Shown one piece after another: positions 1-6,033 of a DNA stretch of 6,481 nt (its first letter is position 1; each line of letters opens with the position of its first letter). Below the pieces are notes generated by a model. It saw only the letters and a program-made list of their open reading frames with translations. It did not search any database and was not told the origin of the DNA. The position numbers were made by a program, and so were the translations under genes. Location: contig JALRCL010000936.1 in assembly GCA_023268575.1 (NCBI GenBank), positions 1 to 6,481 on the forward strand. Direction: 5' to 3'. The DNA comes from Patulibacter sp. (lineage in GTDB: Bacteria; Actinomycetota; Thermoleophilia; Solirubrobacterales; Solirubrobacteraceae).

Positions 1-909
1 GGCCATGATCGTCCGGACGTCCGCGAAGTCGAGGTTGATGAGGCCCGGCACGGTGACGAGCTCCGAGATCCCCTGCACCCCCTGGCGCAGGACGTCGTCG
101 GCGACGCGGAACGCGTCGACCATCGACGTGTTCCGCTCCAGCACCGTCAGCAGGCGGTTGTTCGGGACGACGATGAGCGTGTCGACCTCGGCGGCGAGCT
201 CCTGGACGCCGCGGTCGGCGGACTCGGCGCGGCGCCGGCCCTCGAACGCGAACGGCTTCGTCACGATGCCGACGGTCAGCGCGCCGAGCTCGCGAGCGAT
301 CCGGGCGACGACCGGGGCGGCGCCGGTGCCGGTGCCGCCGCCCTCGCCGACGGCGATGAAGATCATGTCGCTGTCGCGCAGCGCGTCCTTGATCTCGTCG
401 TACTGCTCCATCGCGGCGCTGCGCCCGACGTCCGGGTTGGCGCCGGCGCCGAGGCCCCGGGTCGAGCCCTGGCCGATGTGGATCGTCGTCTCGGCCTGGG
501 AGTCGGCCAGCGACTGCGCATCCGTGTTGATCGCGAGGAACTCGACGCCCGTCATCTCCGCGTCGACCATCCGGTTGACGGCGTTCGTGCCGCCGCCGCC
601 CACGCCGACGACGCGGATGACCGGGCCGTGCGGGTTGGCCGGCACGTGGCGGCCGCGCTCGCCCCACGAGGCGACGGTCGCCTCGGTGCGCTCGGCCAGC
701 GGGCGGGCGTCGACGACGCCGAGGTCGACCGGCGTCGGCGCGACGTCGGCGAGCCCGAGGATCTGGTCCGGGTCGGCGCCGAGCTCGATCTTGGCGGGGT
801 AGCGGCTGTCCTGGGGCAGCGCGCTGGGCTCCGCCGGCTGGTCGGTCCGGCGGAACAGGTCGGCCAGCGGCCCCTCGTGGAGGCTGGACCGGTGCGGGTT
901 CTGGCTCAT
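1..909 (-). CDS. ftsZ: Cell division GTPase FtsZ, C-terminus cut by window edge
   Basis: FtsZ is the tubulin-like GTPase that polymerises into the cytoplasmic Z-ring and recruits the divisome. The 303 visible codons contain the nucleotide-binding core: VIRVVGVGGGGTNAVNRM (residues 97-114, T1 loop), NTDAQSL (128-134), the tubulin signature GEGGGTGTGAAPVVA (188-202, T4), VPNNRLL (248-254) and the T7 catalytic loop NLDFADV with N292, D294 and D297. The C-terminal domain and tail lie beyond base 1. Oddity: about 96 residues precede the core, where most FtsZ proteins have roughly 10-30. This part starts MSQNPHRSS, is Pro/Asp/Glu-rich and looks flexible. Its codons end in G or C throughout, which supports real coding. 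The ATG at 907-909 overlaps the upstream ParA stop as ATGA and has AAGGAG 11 nt upstream, so it is preferred. An in-frame GTG at 643-645 (codon 89) would give a conventional short N-terminus. Family call certain; start probable. Confidence 0.97.
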   Translation of the reverse strand, partial: MSQNPHRSSLHEGPLADLFRRTDQPAEPSALPQDSRYPAKIELGADPDQILGLADVAPTPVDLGVVDARPLAERTEATVASWGERGRHVPANPHGPVIRVVGVGGGGTNAVNRMVDAEMTGVEFLAINTDAQSLADSQAETTIHIGQGSTRGLGAGANPDVGRSAAMEQYDEIKDALRDSDMIFIAVGEGGGTGTGAAPVVARIARELGALTVGIVTKPFAFEGRRRAESADRGVQELAAEVDTLIVVPNNRLLTVLERNTSMVDAFRVADDVLRQGVQGISELVTVPGLINLDFADVRTIMA

Positions 910-1703
910 CGGGCGAGCAGCTCCTTGGCGAGGTCGCGGTAGGTCTGTGCGGCGAGGCTGTCGGGGTCGTAGCGAAGGACGGACATGCCCTTCACGGGCG
1001 CCTCGGCGAAGCGGATCGTCTTCTTCACGCGCGTGGCGAGCAGGCGGTCACCGAAGTGCTCCTCGAGCAGCTCCAGCGCCTCCTTGGCGTGGACCGTGCG
1101 CCGGTCCAGCATCGTCGGCAGGATGCCCTCGATCCGCACGCGCGGATTGAGCTGCTCGCGGACGAGCTCGACGGTGTTGCGCAGCTGCGCGAGCCCCCGC
1201 AGCGACAGGTACTCGGCCTGGACCGGCACGATGACCTTGTCGGCGGCGGTCAGCGCGTTGATCGTCAGCAGCCCGAGGCTCGGCGGCGTGTCGATGCAGA
1301 CGTAGTCGTAGTCGGCGGCGACGCCCCGCAGGGCGCGCTCCAGGGCCCGCTCGCGGCCGATCATCGCGGCCATCGCCACCTCGGCGGACGCGAGGTCGAT
1401 CGAGGCGGCGGCGACGTCGACCTCGGCGTGGTGCAGGACGTCGGCGATCGGCCGGCCCTGCACGAGCACGTGGTACATCGACGGGTCGACGTGGTCGGGA
1501 TCGAGGCCCTGCGACATCGTCAGGTTGCCCTGCGGGTCGAGGTCGACGGCGAGCACGCGGTGGCCGCGCTCGGCGAGCGCCGCGGCGAGGTTGAGCGTCG
1601 TGGTCGTCTTCGCCACGCCGCCCTTCTGGTTGGCCATCACGATGACCGTGGGGCGCGCGCCGTCGGCGTCCGCGCTCCGGGGGGTGGGTTCCAGGTCGGT
1701 CAC
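906..1703 (-). CDS. ParA/Soj-family ATPase, orphan, coupled to ftsZ
   Basis: This 265-residue protein is a ParA/MinD-type ATPase of the kind that dimerises on ATP and positions DNA, division proteins or other cargo on the nucleoid or membrane. Visible motifs: deviant Walker A NQKGGVAKTTT (25-35) with signature lysine K27 and P-loop lysine K32; Walker A' VDLDPQGNLT (53-62); Walker B VCIDTPPSLG (135-144); and the Soj-type C-terminal stretch KKTIRFAEAPVKGMSVL (227-243). An Ala replaces the usual Gly in KGGVGKTT, a variant also found in actinobacterial Soj-like proteins. The GTG at 1703 is chosen because starting at the ATG at 1637 would remove the first beta-strand (TVIV). This leaves an 18-residue Asp/Pro-rich leader. 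No strong ribosome site is seen. The stop overlaps the ftsZ start by 4 bp, and no parB or parS is visible, so a division-related role (as for orphan ParA proteins such as PomZ or MipZ) is inferred, not shown. Confidence 0.93.
   Translation of the reverse strand: MTDLEPTPRSADADGARPTVIVMANQKGGVAKTTTTLNLAAALAERGHRVLAVDLDPQGNLTMSQGLDPDHVDPSMYHVLVQGRPIADVLHHAEVDVAAASIDLASAEVAMAAMIGRERALERALRGVAADYDYVCIDTPPSLGLLTINALTAADKVIVPVQAEYLSLRGLAQLRNTVELVREQLNPRVRIEGILPTMLDRRTVHAKEALELLEEHFGDRLLATRVKKTIRFAEAPVKGMSVLRYDPDSLAAQTYRDLAKELLAR
921..926 (-). promoter_or_regulatory. Shine-Dalgarno site for ftsZ inside the parA 3' end
   Basis: AAGGAG on the minus strand, 11 nt before the ATG at 909, lies within the codons for the last residues of ParA (AKELLAR). 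Together with the ATGA stop-start overlap it suggests translational coupling, and it is the main reason for choosing the long FtsZ form over the internal GTG at 645. Confidence 0.65.
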
Positions 1704-1722
1704 GATCCGCTTGCGGGTTCCG

Positions 1723-1748
1723 GGCCTCGGATGGAGGCCGCGCCTCGG
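1723..1748. repeat. Overlapping inverted and direct repeats before parA
   Basis: GCCTCGG occurs at 1724-1730 and again at 1742-1748, exactly 18 bp apart. Between them is an inverted copy, GAGGCC (1734-1739). That copy can pair with GGCCTC at 1723-1728 (perfect 6-bp stem, 5-nt loop), or its first five bases can pair with GCCTC at 1742-1746 (5-bp stem, 3-nt loop), but not with both. The set ends 20 bp upstream of the parA GTG. It may be an operator or a switchable leader structure for parA-ftsZ; in such GC-rich DNA chance is also possible. Confidence 0.4.
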
Positions 1749-1807
1749 TCGTTCGCCGGTCGCGGCGCGGTTCCTCCCGCGAGGCTGGGCGCGACGTTGC
1801 AGGAGCG

Positions 1808-1835
1808 GGCCGGCCGCGCGACGCGGCAGCCGGCC
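1808..1835. repeat. GC-rich imperfect inverted repeat between parA and the ATPase operon
   Basis: GGCCGGC (1808-1814) is matched by GCCGGCC (1829-1835), and the bases between contain a further short stem, CGCG (1815-1818) with CGCG (1822-1825), around a CGA loop. The remaining bases form a small bulge. It lies midway in the divergent intergenic region and could be an insulating hairpin or a protein site. There is no T-tract on either strand. Confidence 0.35.
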
Positions 1836-1883
1836 GGACGCCGGGGTTTCGCCGCCGGGAACGGGACGGTCGGGGAGCTGGCG

Positions 1884-1889
1884 TACCAT
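1884..1889 (+). promoter_or_regulatory. Candidate -10 element of the ATPase operon, leaderless type
   Basis: TACCAT fits the TANNNT actinobacterial -10 pattern and ends 8 nt before the ATG at 1898, so transcription would begin at or next to the start codon. This explains why no Shine-Dalgarno sequence precedes the gene. The -35 is weak: GGGACG at 1863-1868 (15-bp spacing) matches only the central GAC. Confidence 0.5.
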
Positions 1890-1897
1890 CCGCGCCG

Positions 1898-2878
1898 ATG
1901 GCGGGCGACCTCCTCGAACGGCGGCTCGTCGTCGTGACCGGCAAGGGCGGGGTCGGCAAGTCGACCGTCGCCGCCGCGCTGGCCGTGGCGGCGGCGCGCC
2001 GGGGCAAGCGCGTGGTGGTGGCCGAGGTCGGCCGCCGCGCGGACGTCGCAGCGACGCTCGACCCGGCCGGCGAGGACCGGCCCGGCGTCGCGCACGAGGA
2101 CGACGTCGAGCGCTTCGACGAGCGGCCGCTCCCGGGACCATGGGGAACCGGGCTCTGGCACGTCTCGGTCTCGCCGGAGGCCGCGCTGCGGGAGTACCTG
2201 CGCGACCAGCTGCCGATCGGCCCGCTCGCCGAGCTCCTGCGCTCGAGCCGGATGTTCACCGCCCTGACGGCCGCCACCCCGGGCCTGCGCGAGCTGCTCG
2301 CGCTCGGCAAGGTCTGGGAGCTCTCCCAGCCCGAGCGCCGCACGCCGGGCGCCGCGCCCTACGACCTCTGCGTCATGGACGCCCCGGCGAGCGGCCACGC
2401 CGCGACGATGCTCGGCGCCCCCGCGCAGTTCGCGGCCACCGCCCGCGTCGGGCCCATCGCCCGCCAGGGGCTGCGGATCGCCGGCACGATCACCGATCCG
2501 GCGTCGACGGCCGTCGTCGTGACCGCGACGGCGGAGGAGCTGCCCGTCGGCGAGGCGCTCGAGCTCCGCGACGCGCTGCGCGCCGAGGCCGGCGTCGGCG
2601 TGGCGCTCGGCGTCGGCAACGGGCTGCTCGCCGACCGGTTCGACGCGTCCGACCGCGCGGCCCTGGACGGCGCGGGCGACGATCCCGCGGTCCGGGCGGC
2701 GCGTCATCACGCGGCGCGCGCCCACGACCAGCAGCGTCAGCTCGCGCGTCTGCGCCGGGAGCTCGGGGCGCCGGTCAGCACCCTGCCGTTCCTCCCCGTC
2801 ACCCAGCTCGGCCCCGAGCAGGTCCTGGCGCTCGCCGACCGCCTGGAGCGCGCGATCGGACGGCGGGCGGCGGCATGA
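1898..2878 (+). CDS. ArsA/Get3-family ATPase, first subunit (Rv3679/BagA-like)
   Basis: A 326-residue P-loop ATPase of the ArsA/Get3 family, single-domain and cytoplasmic, close in length and motif layout to mycobacterial Rv3679. Motifs: Walker A TGKGGVGKST (14-23) with signature lysine K16 and P-loop lysine K21; switch II MDAPASGHA (160-168), the family's DAP(A/S)-G-H form; and SPEAALREYL (92-101) followed by TPGLRELLALGKVWEL (127-142), typical of this subgroup. The switch I aspartate of Get3/ArsA (DPAH) is absent: VVVAEVGRRADVA (39-51) aligns a Gly at that place. The only Cys is C158, so the CxxC zinc motif of eukaryotic Get3 and the arsenite-binding cysteines of ArsA are missing, and arsenic transport is unlikely. 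The next gene overlaps by 4 bp, indicating an obligate pair, probably a heterodimer. In mycobacteria the homologous pair affects stress physiology; the client here is unknown. Confidence 0.9.
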   Translation: MAGDLLERRLVVVTGKGGVGKSTVAAALAVAAARRGKRVVVAEVGRRADVAATLDPAGEDRPGVAHEDDVERFDERPLPGPWGTGLWHVSVSPEAALREYLRDQLPIGPLAELLRSSRMFTALTAATPGLRELLALGKVWELSQPERRTPGAAPYDLCVMDAPASGHAATMLGAPAQFAATARVGPIARQGLRIAGTITDPASTAVVVTATAEELPVGEALELRDALRAEAGVGVALGVGNGLLADRFDASDRAALDGAGDDPAVRAARHHAARAHDQQRQLARLRRELGAPVSTLPFLPVTQLGPEQVLALADRLERAIGRRAAA

Positions 2879-4026
2879 GCGCTCCCGCGCCGCTCGTGGC
2901 CGCGCCCCTGCTCGACCGCCTGGCGGGCGCGCAGGTCGTCGTCTGCGCGGGCCCCGGCGGCGTCGGCAAGACGACGACCGCGGCGGCGCTCGCCCTGGCC
3001 CTCGCCGGTCGCGGCCGGCGGGTCGCGGTCGTCACGATCGACCCGGCGCGGCGCCTCGCCGACGCCCTCGGCGTCGGGACGCTCGGCAACGATCCCGTCC
3101 CGGTCGCGCCGAGCACGTTGGCGACGCTCGGCGTCGCCCCGCCGGGCGAGCTCTGGGCGATGATGCTCGACCCGAAGCTCACCTTCGACGGGCTGGTCGC
3201 CGAGCTCGCGCCGGACCCGTCGCGGCGGGAGGCCGTCCTCGCCAACCCCATCTACCGGCAGATCTCGACCGCGGCGGGCGGCAGCCACGAGTTCACCGCC
3301 GTCGCCCGGCTGCACGACCTCCACCGCGACCCGCGCTTCGACGTCGTGGTGCTCGACACGCCGCCGTCGCGCAACGCACTGGACTTCCTCGACGCGCCGG
3401 ACCGGATCGCCGGGTTCCTCGAGGGGCGCGCGGTGCAGGCGCTGCTCGGCCAGGGCCGGACCGGGATCGCGGCGCGCGTCGCGCGCCGGGGCACGAACCT
3501 CGCGCTCAGCGGCCTGAAGCGGCTCACCGGCGTCGAGGTGCTCGAGCAGCTCGCGACGTTCCTCGCGGTGCTCGGGCCGCTGACGGACGGCTTCGCGGCC
3601 CGCGCGGCGGCCGTGCGCGCCCTGCTGCGCGCGCCGACGACGCGGTTCGTCGTGGTGACGGGGCCCGGACCGGTGCCCGCAGGCGAGGCGGTCTTCTTCC
3701 GTCGGCACCTGCAGGCCGTCGGGATGCCGTTCACCGCGCTCGTCGTGAACCGCGCGACCGTCCTGGACCCGGCGACCGGGGACGGCGACGGCGACGCGGT
3801 CGCTGCGCGCCTCGCTCCGGCGCTCGGCGCCCCGCTGGCGGCGAAGGTCGGCCGCACGTGGGAGGACCACCGCCGCCTGGCCGAGCGCGACGCCGACGCG
3901 GTGGCCCGGCTGTCCGCCGCCACCGGGGACCCGACGCCGACCGTCGTGCCGACGCTCGACCACGAGGTCTTCGACCTCCCGGCGCTCGCGGCGATCCGCG
4001 ACGCGCTGCTCGTGCCGCGGACCTGA
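2875..4026 (+). CDS. ArsA/Get3-family ATPase, second subunit (Rv3680/BagB-like)
   Basis: This 383-residue partner ATPase matches mycobacterial Rv3680 in length and layout. Motifs: P-loop AGPGGVGKTTT (25-35), where P27 takes the place of the signature lysine; intact switch I TIDPARRLADALG (54-66) with D56; LDPKLTFDGLV (98-108); NPIYRQISTAAGGSHEFTAV (124-143); and Walker B/switch II VVVLDTPPSRNALDFLDAP (157-175). The region after residue 175 is rich in hydrophobic and basic residues, where Get3 proteins carry their client-binding helices, but no clear transmembrane segment appears. C24 is the only cysteine. The ATG at 2875 overlaps the preceding stop (ATGA) with only a weak purine-rich stretch upstream, so translational coupling is likely. 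The alternative of one fused protein is excluded because the two genes are in different frames. Membrane-protein targeting or chaperoning is inferred from the family; ion transport is doubtful. Confidence 0.92.
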   Translation: MSAPAPLVAAPLLDRLAGAQVVVCAGPGGVGKTTTAAALALALAGRGRRVAVVTIDPARRLADALGVGTLGNDPVPVAPSTLATLGVAPPGELWAMMLDPKLTFDGLVAELAPDPSRREAVLANPIYRQISTAAGGSHEFTAVARLHDLHRDPRFDVVVLDTPPSRNALDFLDAPDRIAGFLEGRAVQALLGQGRTGIAARVARRGTNLALSGLKRLTGVEVLEQLATFLAVLGPLTDGFAARAAAVRALLRAPTTRFVVVTGPGPVPAGEAVFFRRHLQAVGMPFTALVVNRATVLDPATGDGDGDAVAARLAPALGAPLAAKVGRTWEDHRRLAERDADAVARLSAATGDPTPTVVPTLDHEVFDLPALAAIRDALLVPRT

Positions 4027-4046
4027 GCGCGCGACCCGGCGCTCAG
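4023..4046. terminator. Shared hairpin carrying both convergent stop codons
   Basis: CTGAGCGC (4023-4030) and GCGCTCAG (4039-4046) form a perfect 8-bp stem with an 8-nt loop. The TGA stop of the plus-strand ATPase (4024-4026) and the TGA of the minus-strand gene (complement of TCA at 4043-4045) occupy equivalent places in the two arms. Only 16 bp separate the stops. Neither strand has a following T-run, so it would be a U-less bidirectional terminator or an mRNA 3'-end stabiliser. Confidence 0.5.
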
Positions 4047-5929
4047 CCGGACGTCGGCCAGGGCCCGACGTCGTCGTCGCGCGGCTCCTCCAGGGCACGG
4101 TCGTCCCAGGTCTGGTCGAGCCAGAGCTGCTCCCGGTCGACCTCCTCGAGCCACCGCTCGTCGAACGCCTCGCGGTCGGCGTCCGCGTCGGCGGCCTCGG
4201 GGTCCAGCTCGTCGGCGGCGCTCCAGCGCACGACGTCGAAGAGGCCCTCTTCCTCGTCCTCGGCCGCCGGGAGCTCCTCGAGCTCCGCCGTCGCACCGTC
4301 TCCGCGTCCTCGCCGGTCGACGACGACGAACGGGCGCTCGGGCGCGGCGTCCGTCGGGTCGGCGATCGGCGCCTCGTCGACGTCGGGCTCCGGGTCGCGC
4401 AGCGCCGTGGGCGGCGCGTCGCGCTCGTCGTCGGTCTCCGTGACCGGGTCGTCGGTCCGGGTGATCGCGTCGCGGACCTCGTCCTCGAACGTGTCCTCGT
4501 CCGCGTCCTCCTGGACCACGTCCCAGCTCCGTGCCCGGACGGGCGCGACGGGCGGCAGGCCGGGCCCGCGACGGCGGGCGTCCGCGGCACCGCCCGCGCG
4601 CCCGACGAGGGGCCGGACGGCGGCGAGCACGCGCCCGCGCAGGTCCCCGGACCGCGGGCGCACCGGCTCGTCGGCGATCGCGCCCTCCAGGACGTCCTCG
4701 GCGAGCTCGACGAGGTCGCCCTCGAGGTGCCCGCAGACGCAGTCCCGCAGCACGGCGCGGAGGCAGTCCGCCAGCTCGTCGACCTGCGCCGGCAGGCTCG
4801 CGGGCAGGCGCCGCCGCCCCGCCATGATCTCCTCCTCGGCGACCGCGAGCCCGGCGAGGCGCGACGTGAGCGCGGCGCGCTCCCCGTCGGCGGCCACGAG
4901 CGCGGCGAGCCGCCCGGCCAGCCTCCCGCTGCGCGGGCCCTCGGGCTCGAGCAGCGCGCGGGCCGCGAGCAGCAGGTCGCTGAGGGTCTCGTCCGGGCGG
5001 TCCCGGTCCAGGGCGAGCGTCCAGCGGCGCAGTGCCCAGGCCACCTCGCCGCGCTCCGGCAGCCGGCGGGCGACGAGCTCGACGAACGCCTGGAGGTCGT
5101 CGACGTCGTCGGCGCCGATCGCGACGTGCCCGCGGTTGGTGAACGTCCCGCCCAGGGCCATCGCCCGCCACGGCCCGCCGGCGGTGCGCAGCCACACGAG
5201 CGGCCCGCTCGCCGGGGCGGCCCCGGCGCAGTGCAACCGCAGTGCGGTGACGAGCCGGCGCGCGGCCTCGCGCGCCCGTCGCGGCGTGTCGGGCGAGCCG
5301 GGTCGCGCGGCCCATCGCAGCGTCGCGATCGCGTCCGCCTCCTCCCCGTCGGGCCCGGCGAGCGCCGCGGCGGGGAGCGCCGCGCGCAGCGTGTCCGGCC
5401 GCTGCAGGGCGACGCCGCGCGTGATCGCGACGGTCGCGAGGTCGATCTCCACGCCGACGAGCGGGATCGCGACGACGGTCTCGGTGGCGTCGACGGTGAG
5501 GACCGCGTCGAGCTCGCCGAAGGCGCGGTCGAACTGCTCCTCGCGCAGGACGAAGTCCGGGGCCTCCTCGTAGACGCGCTCGAGGAAGAGCCGCACGCCG
5601 AGCCGCGCCCGCTCGTGCGGATCCGCCGGCGGGCGCGCCACGCCGCGCGACTCGAGGTACGCCTCGACGCCCCAGGCCGCGACCATCGTGTGCGCGGCCT
5701 CGGCGACCGTCGGCAGGCGCGCGAGCTCGTCGGCGTGACGCTCGACGTACAGCCCGACGAGCGGCTTGTAGGAGTAGAGGGTCGGCGTGCTGCCGACCGG
5801 GCGGCGGCCCGGGCCGTGCTCGAGCAGCTCGTAGGGGACCTCGTCCCCCTCTTCGGCCCGGACGGCCAGCTCGCGACCCGCGTCGCGGGCCGCCGCCTGC
5901 AGGGCCGCGTGCAGCTGGGGATGGCGCAT
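4043..5929 (-). CDS. Hypothetical protein, possible degenerate Apea-like HEPN domain with acidic tail
   Basis: I do not recognise this 628-residue protein with certainty. Residues 1-205 are a helical/beta mix including YSYKPLVGLYVERH (52-65) and VVAIPLVGVEIDLA (152-165). Residues 225-415 resemble the Apea-like HEPN layout: an aromatic strand (PLVWLRT, 243-249), an acidic helix (DDVDDLQAFVEL, 274-285), then LRRWTLALDRDRPDETLSDLLLAARALLEPEG (300-331, split here as LRRWTLALDRDR and PDETLSDLLLAARALLEPEG), followed by further helices. Where active HEPN proteins have an R-x4-6-H motif, this has EEEIMAGRRR (365-374) with no His, so it may not cut RNA. Residues 422-472 are an Arg/Pro linker, and 474-628 are strongly acidic with scattered Trp (569, 593, 603, 608, 624) and probably disordered. 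No signal peptide or membrane helix is seen. The ATG at 5929 is chosen because the 22 residues gained from the GTG at 5995 are Arg/Pro/Ala-rich and look non-coding. AGGAGG at 5957-5962 is too far upstream (27 nt) to decide. Confidence 0.75.
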   Translation of the reverse strand: MRHPQLHAALQAAARDAGRELAVRAEEGDEVPYELLEHGPGRRPVGSTPTLYSYKPLVGLYVERHADELARLPTVAEAAHTMVAAWGVEAYLESRGVARPPADPHERARLGVRLFLERVYEEAPDFVLREEQFDRAFGELDAVLTVDATETVVAIPLVGVEIDLATVAITRGVALQRPDTLRAALPAAALAGPDGEEADAIATLRWAARPGSPDTPRRAREAARRLVTALRLHCAGAAPASGPLVWLRTAGGPWRAMALGGTFTNRGHVAIGADDVDDLQAFVELVARRLPERGEVAWALRRWTLALDRDRPDETLSDLLLAARALLEPEGPRSGRLAGRLAALVAADGERAALTSRLAGLAVAEEEIMAGRRRLPASLPAQVDELADCLRAVLRDCVCGHLEGDLVELAEDVLEGAIADEPVRPRSGDLRGRVLAAVRPLVGRAGGAADARRRGPGLPPVAPVRARSWDVVQEDADEDTFEDEVRDAITRTDDPVTETDDERDAPPTALRDPEPDVDEAPIADPTDAAPERPFVVVDRRGRGDGATAELEELPAAEDEEEGLFDVVRWSAADELDPEAADADADREAFDERWLEEVDREQLWLDQTWDDRALEEPRDDDVGPWPTSG

Positions 5930-6000
5930 GGCCCGGCGTTCGGCGCGACCCGACCGCCTCCTCGCCGCTGGTCGCGGTCCTGCACGCGGCGGCACGCGGA

Positions 6001-6028
6001 TCGACGGATCACCTCGCCGGGCTACGAT
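6001..6028 (+). promoter_or_regulatory. Candidate promoter of the Fur-family gene, leaderless type
   Basis: TCGACG (6001-6006), a 4/6 match to TTGACA, and TACGAT (6023-6028), fitting TANNNT, are 16 bp apart. The -10 ends 8 nt before the ATG at 6037, which predicts a mRNA with almost no 5' leader and fits the absence of a Shine-Dalgarno. The element lies in the 107 bp shared with the divergent minus-strand gene, for which no clear -10 is visible. Confidence 0.55.
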
Positions 6029-6033
6029 GGATG

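Noticed and set aside
1844..1861. GTTTC and GGAAC segments considered as a parS-like site
   Set aside because: The halves are not true inverted repeats and do not match the conserved parS 16-mer.
1704..2141. N-terminal extension of ParA beyond the GTG at 1703
   Set aside because: The added residues are Arg/Pro-rich, and they cross the intergenic region and the antisense of the first ATPase.
1525..2874. Upstream extension of the second ATPase frame to base 1525
   Set aside because: It overlaps parA antisense and the whole first ATPase gene out of frame and is Arg-rich and featureless; the family begins near the ATG at 2875.
1898..4026. Arsenite pump ATPase (arsA) naming for the pair
   Set aside because: Each protein has a single cysteine and no arsenite-binding cysteine set, there is no arsB, arsR or arsD nearby, and the motifs match the Rv3679/Rv3680 type.
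3858..5573. Plus-strand open frame antisense to the hypothetical gene
   Set aside because: Ser/Arg-rich low-complexity translation typical of antisense frames in GC-rich DNA.
5957..5962. AGGAGG as ribosome site of the hypothetical minus-strand gene
   Set aside because: No in-frame start codon lies within the usual spacing; the nearest ATG is 27 nt away.
2737..6012. Very long open frame on the minus strand spanning the second ATPase and the hypothetical gene
   Set aside because: Its translation is Arg/Ser/Pro-rich without any domain, it crosses the convergent terminator region, and its codons have poor third-position GC compared with the real genes on either strand.
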